From Coniochaeta sp. PMI_546 (lineage: Eukaryota > Ascomycota > Sordariomycetes > Coniochaetales > Coniochaetaceae): a DNA stretch of 64,000 nt. The stretch spans positions 372,001 to 436,000 of the forward strand of contig MU271146.1 in NCBI GenBank assembly GCA_021432605.1, read 5' to 3'. The notes beneath the pieces are model-generated. The model had not been told where the DNA came from and did not search any database. It saw only the letters and a list, made by a program, of their open reading frames with translations. Made by a program: the position numbers and the translations under genes. This document shows positions 9,266 to 21,921 of this stretch, in pieces (position 1 is the stretch's first letter; each line of letters begins with the position of its first letter).

Positions 9266-11419
9266 TTATGCCGGCGACTTGCTTGGCGGGGCTGAGCCTC
9301 CGTTCTGGCGAGCATCCTGGCCGCTGACAGAGAGGCTTCCAATGCCGGAGGCCAGAAACGCGAAGGGGTCGCTCTCATTCTGAGAATAGAAGTTGTTGCC
9401 GGGCCCAGCTGAGGCAGGACCGTTGCCAGCCGACTGGAAAGCAGCCTCAGCAGCACGGCTGTCGAAAGGACCGGCAGAGTGAGAGCCAGGAGCGGGTCCA
9501 AAGTGCGTGTTGAGCGAAGGATACGGAGCAGCACCACCTCCCAGTCCAGAGGGAAGGGCATAAGTGCTAGGAGGCCCACCGAATTGCTGGCCATAACCAC
9601 CGCCAGAGGCGAAACCGCCCGCTGTGGAGGCAAAGGGACCGGGGCCTGGAGTACCAGCCATGGAGCCCTGTCCCATGTTATAGGACGACGGGGTGTCCAT
9701 CGGGGACGGGTAGCCCGAGTCTGCGACCACCGCAGCACCAGCGCGGCTGGCGCCGCAACGAAGACAGCAGACATTCTTGGCGAAGTTGTGATAGCCGCAA
9801 ACTTCGTTACCGCACTTCCAGTCGCCGGCACGGAAAGGGACCACACCGCTGCCGCCCATCCGGCCGTGACCGCCGCCGTGGTGTCCGTGGTGTCCGCCAC
9901 CCATATGCGGCGGAGGGGGCATCATGGCTGGTGGACCATATCCATAACCGCCCGCATACCCCATGTCACCAGATGGGCCAGCGCCGACGGCAGGGAACGA
10001 GCAGCGGAAGCACGCTGTCCGACGCTGGAAGTTCGAGAAGCCGCATGACGGGCAGGTCCAATCACCTGGACGAGGCCGGTTCTTGCTAGGAGGGAAGGGT
10101 GTCAGGATCTCGGCGGCGCGATCCAAGACTCTGCTCGAGGAAGGAGACACTTCGATGGCCTTTTCGTTCAGAGCACGGCCATTCATACACAAGCTCTCAG
10201 CGGCCTGTAGAGTAATTAGTCAGTGTCCAATCAGTGGAAAATAACATTCGATGCTTCTGTGACAGGGCAAGTGCTGATAAGCACGAATAGGAATAGCTAG
10301 AAATTTGACTTACCTCCTCGTGAGAAGAGAAAACAGCGAAACCGGTACCGGTTGGCTTGTGCTGCTCTGGTGTGCGGAGAGTCCAGAAAGCGATAGGCCG
10401 TCCGCCAAATTGGGTGAACCAGCTCTCGAGCTCGGACTGGGTGGTGTCGTGCGGGAGACCGGACATATGCAGAACCTTACTCCGCTCAGACAAGAAGGCA
10501 CGGACATCGGCACGAGCATCCATGGGCCGGGTGAGAACGTCCGGGTGCTCATGGGGAGGCTGAGACTTGTGGATTAGACCACGGAGAACCCTGGCCAATG
10601 TGACCGCCTCTTCCATAGCTCTCCGAGGGGAGGCTGGCGCAAGGGCCTGGAGGTGGAAGGGGAGGTTATGTTTGATTGGGGCACTAGACTGAACAGGCTC
10701 GACCTCCAGAGCAGCACATATGTTGGCAAGCGAGGAGGGTCCGAAAGGAAGCGACTCCGGGTGGTGCTGTTGCCATCTTTGATATTCGGTCCGCAGGTCA
10801 AAGGTACGCGAGTGCTGGAGGTACGGAGGCAGCACAACGTTTTTATCGCGACCTTCTCGGGGAAGTTGGACACGGAGATCCCAAGCCTCTAGTGTAACGA
10901 AGACAAACTCGAGGTTCTTCGAGGTCAGATGCTCGATAGCAAAGGCGTCGAATCTGCGGATGGCGTCGTGGAAAGTTCCAGCGTTCCGGACATGCTCCCA
11001 GGTCAAGGTTGTCAAGCTAGCTATAGCAGCGGATTTGGTAAGCAACTGAACAGATTCGAGCAAAAATGACAGACAAGCCCAATAGTGACAACACCAAATA
11101 GGAGGACAAATAGCGCAGACTTACTGCATAGAGGGGTGATGGGAGTATTCTGAGGCTTGACGAGGACGCTTTCACGGTGCAGCTGTGCGCAAGGTGAGGT
11201 TAGATACGTGCGGACGAAAAGGGGGCGCGAAACACTGTTTCAGAGCTTCGAGGGCCAACTCACCTCTTCAAGGTTATGGGCGTCAAGAAGAATCCAACCA
11301 AGCTCGATGAGCTCGGCCGAGTCCTTTGTAACGTAGACACCGTGTTCATCGCAGGTAGTGGCAACATGGATGACGACGTATCGGTCGATTTTCAGCGGGG
11401 GAGTCTGGGTGGAAGCCAT
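9266..11419 (-). CDS. RNA-binding protein: degenerate ERI-1-like exonuclease domain + RRM + two RanBP2 zinc fingers (Nrp1-like)
   Basis: Four exons: 11419-11264, 11182-11125, 11020-10314, 10204-9266, giving 619 aa. Residues 1-165 follow the DEDDh 3'-5' exonuclease layout of the ERI-1/3'hExo group (EHGVYVTKDSAELIELGWIL, then VLVKPQNTPITPLCTSLTTLTW). Where active enzymes have D-x-E-x-T, this protein has HVATT, so it is probably inactive. An RRM lies at about 250-335 (VLHMSGLP, GTGFAVFSS). Two RanBP2-type C-x2-4-C-x10-C-x2-C fingers lie at about 353-380 (GDWTCPSCGFSNF) and 432-460 (GDWKCGNEVCGYHNF). The C-terminus is Gly/Pro-rich. The architecture matches yeast Nrp1, a stress-granule RNA-binding protein of unclear function. 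The only in-frame ATG upstream of the domain is at 11419. Confidence 0.9.
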
Positions 11420-13850
11420 GGTGATGGCCACGGGGCGCCTTTGGGGGTTGAGAAGTTGAGATGACGGATTTCCGGGCGCGAAGGGGTTCGAAGGCAAGGC
11501 GAGAGCGGTGAGTTCGAACCGAATTGGTGGAACAACGGGCTCCTGAGTTTCGGCTGTTCGGTTTCAGCAAAAGGCGAAGGAGCTAGAAACCAGAATTCGA
11601 CCTTGGGATAGAGGTCGTCGTGGTTGTCGGCAAGGTGAAAGAAGGAATGGGAAAACTGACAAGAAATTGGGCCAACCAGGATTAGGTATGTAAGGTATGT
11701 ATGTATGTACGTACCTAGCTTAGTACCACTGTAGTCAGGTTAGGGAGGTACCTTATGGATCTGATATAAGTTGGGTCTCCCAAGCTAACAAAAAATGGCT
11801 GCACCCGAATTTCACAGTCCTGTCACCAGCAAGTTGACAAGACTAGAAATGGTTTACAGAAAAGGCTAGAGGCGACTGCAAGCACTCATACGGGCCCTTT
11901 CGAGCCTTCAATGGACGAAGCAAGATTATCTTGGACAGGTGTGATGAAGGGAAAGAAGAAATAACAGCACCCTGAGATACCAGCGTGGATGTTGTCGGTT
12001 AGTGGAACCCCTGGAAACCCGTCACGAAGCATCATCTTTGCTAGACAAGTAGACAGGGACCAAAGTGTCATTAGGTGCACTAGCAGTACGAATAAACTGA
12101 CCACCCCCGTTATAATCATCACATAAGGGGCGTCCCAAGAACTGACAGAAGCCGGCCGAGAACGGACCTTTCAACAAGCGAGAGTGCATCTTAATCACTT
12201 TTACCAAGTAAGTAAGGTACCTACTACCCATCAAGGCACCATATGAGGAAACTTGCATGCAGTGCAGGGCCCAAAACTTCAAGTTATGCGTGACTTGGGA
12301 AGGATCCAAGTTCTGCTGGTATCGGAAAGTCCCCTCCTTACTCTGCAATCACGGCTGCAGGTCGACATTGTTGTCTGTCCGGACGTGACAACTGACGAGA
12401 GAACACAACGGTAGCGCCCCTTTTTTGCCGTTCTCGCTTTGCTAGGCACCTTAGCCTCTTAGGTACCTTTACCCTTACCATGTACCTTAGCGCTTCTCGC
12501 AATCTAACGGCGGACCTCTTTACTGGGTACTTTGAAACGTTTGCTTGGGCGCACGCCGCCAAAAATCCTGCTCATGCCTTAGGTTTCTTAAGGTAAGGTA
12601 CACTTACCTCCCGTCGTCGAAGAAGATTCCCCCAAACGTCGTGAAGTTCTGTCAGATGGAGGTTGTTAATCTGCAAGAGCGGCAGGCGCGACAGGTTATG
12701 GGCAAATACAGCGGCAGCTGCAATGTGTTCCTTCTATTTTTGTTCTTCCTGGGTTCCTTCCATTCCATTCCCGTCGTCCCCTTGTCCATGCCCAAGTTCG
12801 CAACCCCACGTGGTCAATGGGACCGTTATCTCAGTTCGCGGCGACCTGACTTGAAAAGTACGTGTAAGGTAAGGCAAGGTAAGGGAAGATAGAGGTACCG
12901 TACCTCTCAGGTTACCTTAGGTACTTTCCGGTATGCTGTCAGGACGAGCGACATCAAATCCCGTCCCGCCAGATGCTACCCGTTGGACCGCTCTACCAGC
13001 AGAGAGCCCTTGTTCGAGCTTCGCCACGATACTGCCGCTGCACGCGCCGTTCCACCAATTGGACAAACATCACTCCAGTATCGCAGCTATATGCGAAGGA
13101 ATTCGCACCATATTTGCGTAGGGTGCTTTACTTACTGCGGTATGTATGCTCGCTTATGTTATGCTGTGGGCTTGTTTGCAATATTGAGGCACGGCGGCTA
13201 CTCGCAGCAGGAGAGTTACAGTCAAGCCAGCGAACAAGTCGGCTCCAGCTCCCCAACTCCAGTCTCTGGCATGAAATGGAGGTTAGCTATCTTTTAATGC
13301 CGGTCGATTAGTGCCACACCGTTAGTTCATACAGCCAGGCCATGCGTACTGTCCCTTTTCCGTCGTTCCAAGACGACGAAGAAACAACATGTCTTCTTCA
13401 TTACTACAAGGCTCCAAGGTGTAACAGAGCCAGATATCTGGTTGGTCAACCATGGAGGCTCATGAACTGTACTATACCGATGCGAATATAAGGTGATGAT
13501 GAGTCATCACATATTGTGGAAGGTATCTTACCACCGTAGATAAGGGCCGCGTGGCTTAAGCGCCCCTCGCCTACGTCATGCATGATCCCACTTGCCTTTA
13601 GCCCTTCACTTCTGAAGCATTTCAACTTGCGACCTCTGCCAGAGTGGAAGGCTGTAACACTGCCTTGTTTCGTACTCAGATACAAAAAGGCCGAGAAGCT
13701 TCCTGTTCGACACTCGCTAGCCGCACAGCCAAATCATTTGCTTCATCGAGACAACGTCTTCACCCAACATTACACCGCAATACTGCAACCTGCTTCCGGA
13801 GCTACACATCAGCTGACGAACCACCGAGGACAACGTCGGACGATTTCAAG
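11420..13850. promoter_or_regulatory. Long divergent intergenic region rich in AGGTACCTT-type motifs
   Basis: 2.4 kb between the Nrp1-like gene (minus) and the PMP3-like gene (plus). No credible coding region. It holds many copies of AAGGTA/TACCTT and palindromic AGGTACCT strings, densest at 11683-11755, 12200-12230, 12441-12490, 12571-12610 and 12860-12930. The final 200 bp is pyrimidine- and CAAC-rich and probably the PMP3-like leader. Confidence 0.6.
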
Positions 13851-14292
13851 ATGGGCGCCGCCTCTGCCATTCTCTTGGTGCTTATCACGCTTCTGCGTAC
13901 GTTTTGCAACTTTTGAACAGCTGACTTCACGACACTGCGCTCTGTAGCTAACCGGAATACACAGTTCCGCCGTTGGGCGTCTATGCTGTCGCAGGATGTG
14001 GAGCTGATCTCTTTATCAACATCTGCCTGACAATTCTTGGGTATGTTTCGGAGTTGCAGAACAGGGCTTCCAGTTTCATATCCTTCAAGGCCATTTGCTA
14101 ACTGGATGCTCTCCTTCTCCCAGCTTCATTCCTGGACATCTCCACGCCTTCTACCTCGAGTATGTCTACTACGACCGGAGAGAGCAGGCAAGGGAGGGCC
14201 GCTTCACGGCTTCGCGTGCCCCAGGCATCTACAGCGAGAGGGTCCAGGCCGGTGGTAACGGCTATGGTACGGTCGTCCAACCCACGCAATAG
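13851..14292 (+). CDS. PMP3/UPF0057-family plasma membrane proteolipid
   Basis: Small two-helix membrane protein. Family members affect membrane potential and salt tolerance in yeast and plants. Three exons: 13851-13896, 13965-14040, 14124-14292, giving 96 aa. The hallmark second helix and loop PPLGVYAVAGCGADLFINICLTILGFIPGHLHAFYL is visible in two parts (PPLGVYAVAGCGADLF, then INICLTILGFIPGHLHAFYL). After the helices comes a 40-residue charged tail (VYYDRREQAREGRF). Yeast Pmp3 is about 55 aa, so this is one of the tailed fungal paralogues. Introns have GTACGT and GTATGT donors, with CTAAC just before the first acceptor. Confidence 0.92.
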
Positions 14293-15816
14293 GAGGTCAT
14301 GGGACGCAATAGAGCAAGTGGAATATGGGGGACGGCGACGATTACACCTCATGCGACTAGATGGCGGTGCTTCGGAGGGTTAACGTTTATGCGGCATAGA
14401 GACATTATCGCCGTCACAATGACTAAGGCACCATATGCGCCCGATTCGACATAGCGCAGACAGACTCATATCTTGACCTAGATTGCAATGCATAGAGAAG
14501 TCAGCTTCCGGATAAAAAGTCTCGACGCAAGCTTTAAGAGCCCAAGCTGACCCGTTCTTGCATAGAGATCATTTTCCTCCTGTTCAAATACTGTTAGCTC
14601 ACGACCTTGACCCCTACTTCCAATCCCAAACCCACACAACCTCGGGGTCCAAGGCACCAGCGCGGTGCTCCTTCAACAAATCGATCACACCACTTTACCG
14701 GTGTCAGTCATGTATTTCCTCGCAACTCGGGCCTCCCTCAGTGTTGTGTTGTAGATTCACTCAGGCGAGCTATGAACTCTAGTCAGTCTGAAACAAGCTG
14801 TCAGAATATTCGCAGCAGCGATGCCATCCTATCTAGGTCTGCTTGATGACATGACTTATGCTATCGAGGGCAACAACTTCGTGCTAGGCTTCTTAGGAAA
14901 TTTCCCATAGAGAACCAGGTCCCGAAGAGTTTACGATAACATTGTCCATCGAGACTACATGATACGGACAAATCTGGATGGAAATCTGCGTTAGCTAAGC
15001 TCAATTTACCATGTGGTGCCATTAAGATAAGGTTAGCCGGGCACTCTTTAGCGTATACGTCCCCGCTCTCTGTGACTGGCTGGATCAGGGAGTGGGCACT
15101 GTACCGCAGTAGGCGGAGAGCTCCCGTCCTTTGAACGACAGCCACGACTTCCCGCAGGAGACAGCTCCTACTTTCACCCAATGGCATCGCCAACAAGTCC
15201 TCGCCCTACTGCGTCGCTGAACCAGTCATTGTCGGTCCTGCCAGACAGATTCTGCTTTCCTCTCTCAACAATCGAGAAAAACAAAGCGAAATAGAGAAAA
15301 GGAGTTACTTGTCGGCAAATTGTCCGTCTCTCCTTCGCTGCTCTTTCATCTCGTTTCGAACCGCATCGCATTGCATCGCACCATTGCCAGAGCGGGTGGA
15401 GATAATAGTCCAAGGTGGCCTGCCTCCTTCTACAGTACATTACGGAACCGTCTCGCGCGCATTAGACGTGCATCCAATATATCCATTCTACACCAGTGTG
15501 TCAACGTGGTCGTGGTCTCGTTGACACGCTCTCTGTCCCACAGTCGATTTCCGTCCCCTGAGACACGCAGACGCAACGACGGGTAAAATAATGTCGCCTC
15601 CGCTACCGCTGTGCTGCTAGAGCCGTCGTCCCAGCTGCTACCACGACATACCTGCATGGTCCTACACGCACCTACACGCACCCTGCCCGATTTCCAAGTC
15701 CAAGCCCGCAGATTCCTGCTACGTACCAGATGCTATATGGCTAATGGCTCCATCAACTCACTCCATGTGACAACTCATACATCGGTCCAGATCGCGCTGC
15801 CGCTGAAGTACGAGCC
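14293..15816. other. Intergenic region, no gene seen
   Basis: 1.5 kb covering the PMP3-like 3' end and the promoter/leader of the next plus-strand gene. The part from about 15300 is pyrimidine-rich with a short GCATCGCATTGCATCGCA repeat (15363-15380). No ORF with coding character. Confidence 0.6.
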
Positions 15817-17535
15817 ATGAATGCAGAGCAGGTCTCTCCGTTTCATCCTCATCAATCTCCATTGCCTCCGGACTCTTCCCTCTCGCAACATAATGCTCCT
15901 ACTGCCATTGGTACTTCCAAGCCTCGTCCGTCCTCTTCACAACATTCATCCACGTCGCCAAGGCACTCTCTACCCTTCGCATTCCCTCCTCTGTTCTCCC
16001 GACCTGCGAACTCCTCTTCCACATCTCTAGTGCCTGCCGAGGGCCGACCAATTCCTCTCGACGACGGCACAGCTGCCCACCGCATATCCACTCTGCGCGA
16101 GCTGAACAGCAACTATCCGTCCTCAGTCAACCGCCAGCGGTACACCAAGTCGACCGGTGCGCAGAGCAGCACCTACTCGCAACCCGTCATCGTCCGTACA
16201 TACAGTGGACCTTCTCCGTCTAATACGCACTCCTACCCCTACCGACCCTCGAGCGTCTCCCGCGGAGGCTCAAAACGAATCCCCTTACCGTCATCATCAC
16301 GAGCAGGCTCGTATCTCTCACGCGGCTCAGTGAAGACGACCATATCACAAACTGGTAGTTCCAGGCCCGGTCCGCCTTCGTCAACAGGAAGCACAAATGG
16401 GCGGGTCAAAGTAAACAACATGCCGCGCCCTAAACCCAAGAAGAACAAGCTACCGTGGCAATGGCCACTGGTGAGCCAGAGGGACCAAGAGGAACCGAAA
16501 CTGCCGCCGTTAGAAGCCTTCTCGTTCAAGAGCTTCATGGTTGATTTGCAGAACGAATCTGGTATCAGCTCCGACTTGGACAGGATAGCCGAGATATGTG
16601 CGCGGTCGAGGTACAGCCTGAGCAACCAGTACGAGGTCCATGTCGCGCCGCATGGCTCGGGTGCCAGTTTCGTGAGTTCGTCCGCCAGAAATAGGAGGAG
16701 AGCGCACAGTGGACCAGGTTCGAGTGCGGGAGGACCGACGCTGCAGGCTATTGCGTCTGACGACGACGAGCACTCCAATCGGGGACACCGGAAACGCAGG
16801 AGTGGCGGACGGCGTAAGAGCGTCGCCTACGGTACGCTGGAGACGATCATGTCGTCTAGTCGGTCCTCGGAGGAAGACAAGACGAAGAAGAAGTCTGCCG
16901 CAGAGATCGCCGAGGAGGTCCGGGGGAGAGCAGCCAGGAAGCACTTGGAGTCGGCGGCCTCGGCCTCGGCTGCCACGCCTACTGATGGCTCCGGCACGCG
17001 AAGCGATAATCACTCGGGGGAGACAGCCAGTCAGAAAGACGATCCTGCTAGAAAGAGGGTGTCTCGGAAGAAGTCCGCGTCTCTCGCCAATGCACTGCTA
17101 GAGAACAAGAAGCACAACACCCGCAACACCGACGTGACGTCACCTCGTTCCTCTGCATCTGCACTGGTCAGCGAACCGGCCAAGCCGCAGACATCACCGA
17201 GCCACCTGGAGATCCGCACAGTACCAGAGGGTGCATCGGCTGAAAACAGCGGTCCTGACGGCCAGTCGTCGCAAAACGCCGAGCTGATGGACGAACTGGC
17301 CGACATGGTCTCCCGCACGGATGAGCAGAACTCTCAGAACAGCGGCCTGCTGACAGGCTGGAACACATGGATACCCTGGAAAAGCACAGGAGCGACCAGT
17401 TCGCACGGCGGACAGTCGGTCAACCGGAGGGGTAGCGGGGCGCCGAGCCACGCCGAGGGGAGCCTCAGACAGTTACTGATGACGGTCGAGTCCAGAGATA
17501 AGGATAAGGGTAAGGCGGTTGTCCGGCATGGGTGA
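15817..17535 (+). CDS. Unrecognised serine-rich protein with a short ordered core
   Basis: Single exon, 572 aa, ATG at 15817. The first 200 residues are Ser/Pro-rich and likely disordered. A core at about 205-285 looks ordered and conserved in style: basic KPKKNKLPWQWPLV, then LEAFSFKSFMVDLQ, then ISSDLDRIAEICARSRYSLS. This is followed by RRR-rich and KKK-rich linkers and a Glu/Ser-rich C-terminus ending in KDKGKAVVRHG. I recognise no named domain. The short, sharply bounded core in a disordered protein suggests a scaffold or regulatory role, but this is only inference. Confidence 0.8.
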   Translation: MNAEQVSPFHPHQSPLPPDSSLSQHNAPTAIGTSKPRPSSSQHSSTSPRHSLPFAFPPLFSRPANSSSTSLVPAEGRPIPLDDGTAAHRISTLRELNSNYPSSVNRQRYTKSTGAQSSTYSQPVIVRTYSGPSPSNTHSYPYRPSSVSRGGSKRIPLPSSSRAGSYLSRGSVKTTISQTGSSRPGPPSSTGSTNGRVKVNNMPRPKPKKNKLPWQWPLVSQRDQEEPKLPPLEAFSFKSFMVDLQNESGISSDLDRIAEICARSRYSLSNQYEVHVAPHGSGASFVSSSARNRRRAHSGPGSSAGGPTLQAIASDDDEHSNRGHRKRRSGGRRKSVAYGTLETIMSSSRSSEEDKTKKKSAAEIAEEVRGRAARKHLESAASASAATPTDGSGTRSDNHSGETASQKDDPARKRVSRKKSASLANALLENKKHNTRNTDVTSPRSSASALVSEPAKPQTSPSHLEIRTVPEGASAENSGPDGQSSQNAELMDELADMVSRTDEQNSQNSGLLTGWNTWIPWKSTGATSSHGGQSVNRRGSGAPSHAEGSLRQLLMTVESRDKDKGKAVVRHG

Positions 17536-18292
17536 ACAGACCAGATTCGCCAGTTCTCTATATACAACCTTGACGAAGTATATCGCTATTGTCGCTTGCA
17601 AGGACGAGGAGAAGAGTCAATTGCCTGGAGGCTGGAGTATCAAAACACAGCAAAAATCCCGTCATACTGGGGACAGAAAAAAGACGTATACCCCTTTTGT
17701 CTTGGGGATGGCTGTTTGTGGCTTCGACTATTTATGACCAGCTGTATCTATATTACGATATTGACGGCCATTTAACGATATCTATGAAGGTGTTGGCGGG
17801 TTATGTTTCTCAAGGACGGGCTTCCTTCTCCGTTCCGGTGGCGGTTTGGATTTCTTGGAAGGATAGTGGGCTCACACATACTTGGGCGGTCCATTGTCTC
17901 TCCGTGCGAAACATTGGAAAGCGCGCTTGGTATACACAAAGAGACGGGGATAAAAGTGTGGAGGCCTACTACGTGTTTTCTGTGTTGTGCGAAAGGCTAG
18001 ATGACAAGACTGAGATGAGCTTTGAATATTATGGATTGGAGAAAGGAGTTGGCTGTCAAGGCGAGCAAGGACGTGTCCGTGTCACTGTACGGCAACTGAG
18101 GGAAATTGAAGATTGTCAAAACTGCTTCAGTCTTTGCTGGACTGGCACAGATAGCAAGGAAATCAATCATAACATAAGTGCGCTTTAGGCAGGAGTTCCA
18201 TTTTTGCAGCTACTGTGAGCCAATCCTCCGTTCCGGGTCTACCAAGTCCTCAACCAGCACTTGGTTGAGGATGAAGAGAGCTCTCTTCACGC
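17536..18292. other. Convergent 3' region, no gene seen
   Basis: Lies between the ends of two convergent genes. A 199-codon open frame at 17589-18188 is present but lacks codon bias and recognisable motifs, so it is more likely 3' UTR sequence. Confidence 0.55.
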
Positions 18293-19308
<1,016 letters not shown>

Positions 19309-20168
19309 GGTTGGAGTTTTTGTTGGAGGAGGGTGAGGGGCAGGAAGAAAAGTCGTTATAAGTGTAAGTGAGAGAGTGTGTCTTATTGCCTTAGATGGAT
19401 GTACGGAGGTGTGGTAGAGGGAAAGGCTAGTTGATCGAAAAAATAAGAGACCGGTCAGATGATCACGGGAAGGAATAGAGAGGATCTCTTTTATGTAGAT
19501 CTAGAAACTGGAGAAGTTAAGGTACACGAACCCGCCGACCACGGCCGCAATGCGGCCCAATGCTAAGCAATCGCCGTGCTCTTGCATCTGTAGCTCGGCA
19601 GCCTGTTGCAAGATGCTGTTCCCAGGTCCATCAGTGGGGAAGACTAGTGGAGCCAGGGTCTTTCTCTTTTGTCCAAAACACTCGTCAGAGCTCCAGTTCC
19701 TTGCATCTCACAGGTTCTGGTGTTTGACGTCGTCGTGGCCGCCGCCCCACGAAACTTGATACCAAAAGGGGTCCATTGATCGGCATCGAGAGTCGGGAAC
19801 ACAACATCCAGTTGGCCTGCTCTGAGCTGATTGTAACACTGCTCCAAGGTCCCCTCCCAGACGCATGCCAAAGCCTTCATAAGAAATCGTAACAGAACTC
19901 TAGAGTCTACCATAGTAGTTGGAGAAAAGTAGACCAGAGGAGCTGCTTCGTCCGACGTTGAAGAGAGGGGGAGGGGTAAATCTGTGGGGAAAAGACGTGG
20001 GCCAAGCATACCTACATAGTACACTACGTTATGCACAGCACATGCAGCACAGGAGTGGCCCTTGAGCGGAAACACCCTTTCTGGGCGTGCCGCAACGGAC
20101 AACGATAAGAACATCTCTATTTTCGCTGAATTTGCTTTCTCGCTCTTCCAAGCCTTGATATAGTAGAT
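19309..20168. other. Intergenic region with one unassigned minus-strand ORF
   Basis: Promoter of the SDR gene and 3' region of the dioxygenase gene. A 156-codon minus-strand frame (19644-20114) is the only sizeable ORF. It resembles nothing I know, and it begins only 55 bp beyond the dioxygenase stop, so it may simply be 3' UTR. Confidence 0.5.
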
Positions 20169-21921
20169 CTATCCAATGACCTTCAAGAGTTCCTTGCGGT
20201 CGAAGTTCGTGTTCCTCCACCGTGAGATGAAGTCGTCCCTATTGACTACGGCGGCGATTAGCAAACCAGAACAGTATCTCAAGGCAGCTTGATTAGGTGG
20301 TGATGACTTACTATAGGCTCCGCAAATCCTCCTGATGCCGGTAAAGGCGCTGCGGCCGTGGAGCACACGCCAGTTGTCAAAGATCAAAACCTTGCCCGGC
20401 ACAAGCTGGATCCAGCACTGGATGTCTTGCCTCCTCAGGATGCTGTCCCACTTGCGTGCTGCCTCGTACCATTGTTCGGGGGAGTACTCGTTGTCCCATG
20501 GGACGACGCCCCTGTCGTCATTGTTCCACCTGACCCGGTGCAGCTCCCCGGTGTCCTCGTCTAACTCGAGCACGGGATAGCGCTTGTCCGGCGCTATCGT
20601 GATGCCCTTGTTGCCGCTCGCGTGCCACGGCAGACGGACCTTGGAGAGGATTTTGTAAGCGAGCGGATCCTCGAGCAGGAGTTTCCTCGCCGCGCCGAAG
20701 CCGTCCACGAGCAGTGACTTTCCTCCCTCAGGCTGCGTGTCCTGGACGGTTTCCGGGGCAGGCGTGTGGGATAGTAGGTGGAATGACTGGAGGCCTGCGG
20801 GATCGGTGAAGTATGTCGTGTCGGTGTGGGCTGGAAGGGCGATGTTGGTGTAGGCTGTGTCGGCCATGGAGAGGTCGGGGGTGAAGTCGTAGAAGCCGCC
20901 GTAATGGGTCACGCGTATGAAGGCTATGCGTTCCAGGAGCCGTTTGGTGTCCTCCGGGTCATCATATGGCGTGTTGTTCACAAAGACAAACCCGTGCGTT
21001 TTCTACGTGATGGTTAGTGAACAGCGGGCTCAACCAGGCAGTTAGATCTCATACTATCTTGTCAGTCAACTCGGCGACACCAGAATCGTCGGGCAACATG
21101 ACGCGTTGATAATCTACCGAAGGCGGGTCTTTTGCAATATCGGGTCCGAACAGTAAGGGCCTAGAGCTCTGTCAGCGACCGAACCTGGTGTGTGCCGCGA
21201 ACAAACAGCCTCACTGACCTTGGGTCACGAGATTCATCCACATTCCGATAGTCATTCTTCAGGTAGTGGCTGATGAACTCCCACGGGTACTCACTCTGAT
21301 GACCATCAGGCCCTAGCAACGTACTTGACTTAGCTTAGTGCCGGCATACAGTGGTAAATGGACACTCACAGGTTACTGCGAGAGCCTCCCTATGGGATGT
21401 AGCCTCCTTTGGTCGTATAGTAGCTGGAATCTGCAAGAGGCGTCAGTCTGCTATGTTGACGTCAAAGCTTGTAGCAGAGAGCAGTTGGCACATCAAAGGT
21501 ATTGAAGTTTCTCTGCATTGTGTCTTGGTTGACACATGACGAACATCTGCAGTTGTCGCTGGAGAACAGTCAGCTGCCGCATGCCGACAAGGGAGTAAGT
21601 AAACTCGGTGCTAACCGGAGCCATATACCCGGCAGGAAGCTCCTCTTGGGGCTAGTGCCGATGTTCACGGAAATCCCTTGATCGACTATCTTGACTGGCT
21701 TGAGCCGTTCGGGAAGAGATTCCCAAGATTTGCTTCTCGTCTCCGAGGCAGTGGTCTCATGACGGAGACCGAGCTTGAAATGAGCGGGCTGTAGATTTGG
21801 TAGATATGGCCTCGAGATGTGTCAGTGTTGATCTCTTGTCTCTCCACCCTCATGCAACATCAGACAACAGAGCGTACCTAGCCCTCGCCAACCTGCTCGG
21901 AAACCCAAGGACGCCCCTCAT
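20169..21921 (-). CDS. Trimethyllysine dioxygenase, mitochondrial (carnitine biosynthesis)
   Basis: Fe(II)/2-oxoglutarate enzyme making 3-hydroxy-trimethyllysine, the first step to carnitine. Eight exons: 21921-21878, 21810-21616, 21558-21492, 21430-21370, 21312-21219, 21160-21055, 21002-20312, 20245-20169, giving 444 aa, normal for the family. The N-terminus is Arg-rich without acids (MRGVLGFPSRLARARPY), as in a mitochondrial presequence. The N-terminal domain has WLRDNCRCSSC zinc-type cysteines. Iron ligands are HTD (about H248, D250; HTDTTYF) and a distal His near 404 in NWRVLHGRSAFTG. It ends ICGAYINRDDF. RDD after CG-Y and HTDTTYF favour TMLH over gamma-butyrobetaine hydroxylase. The exon 3 donor (GTGCCA) is weak but required for frame. 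Confidence 0.92.

Noticed and set aside
12545-13311. Several 60-115 codon frames upstream of the PMP3-like gene
   Set aside because: Overlapping in several phases, lacking bias or splice support; the region is dominated by AGGTACCTT-type low complexity.
17589-18188. 199-codon plus-strand frame after the serine-rich gene
   Set aside because: No codon bias, no recognisable motif, and it lies where a 3' UTR is expected. Kept only as intergenic text.
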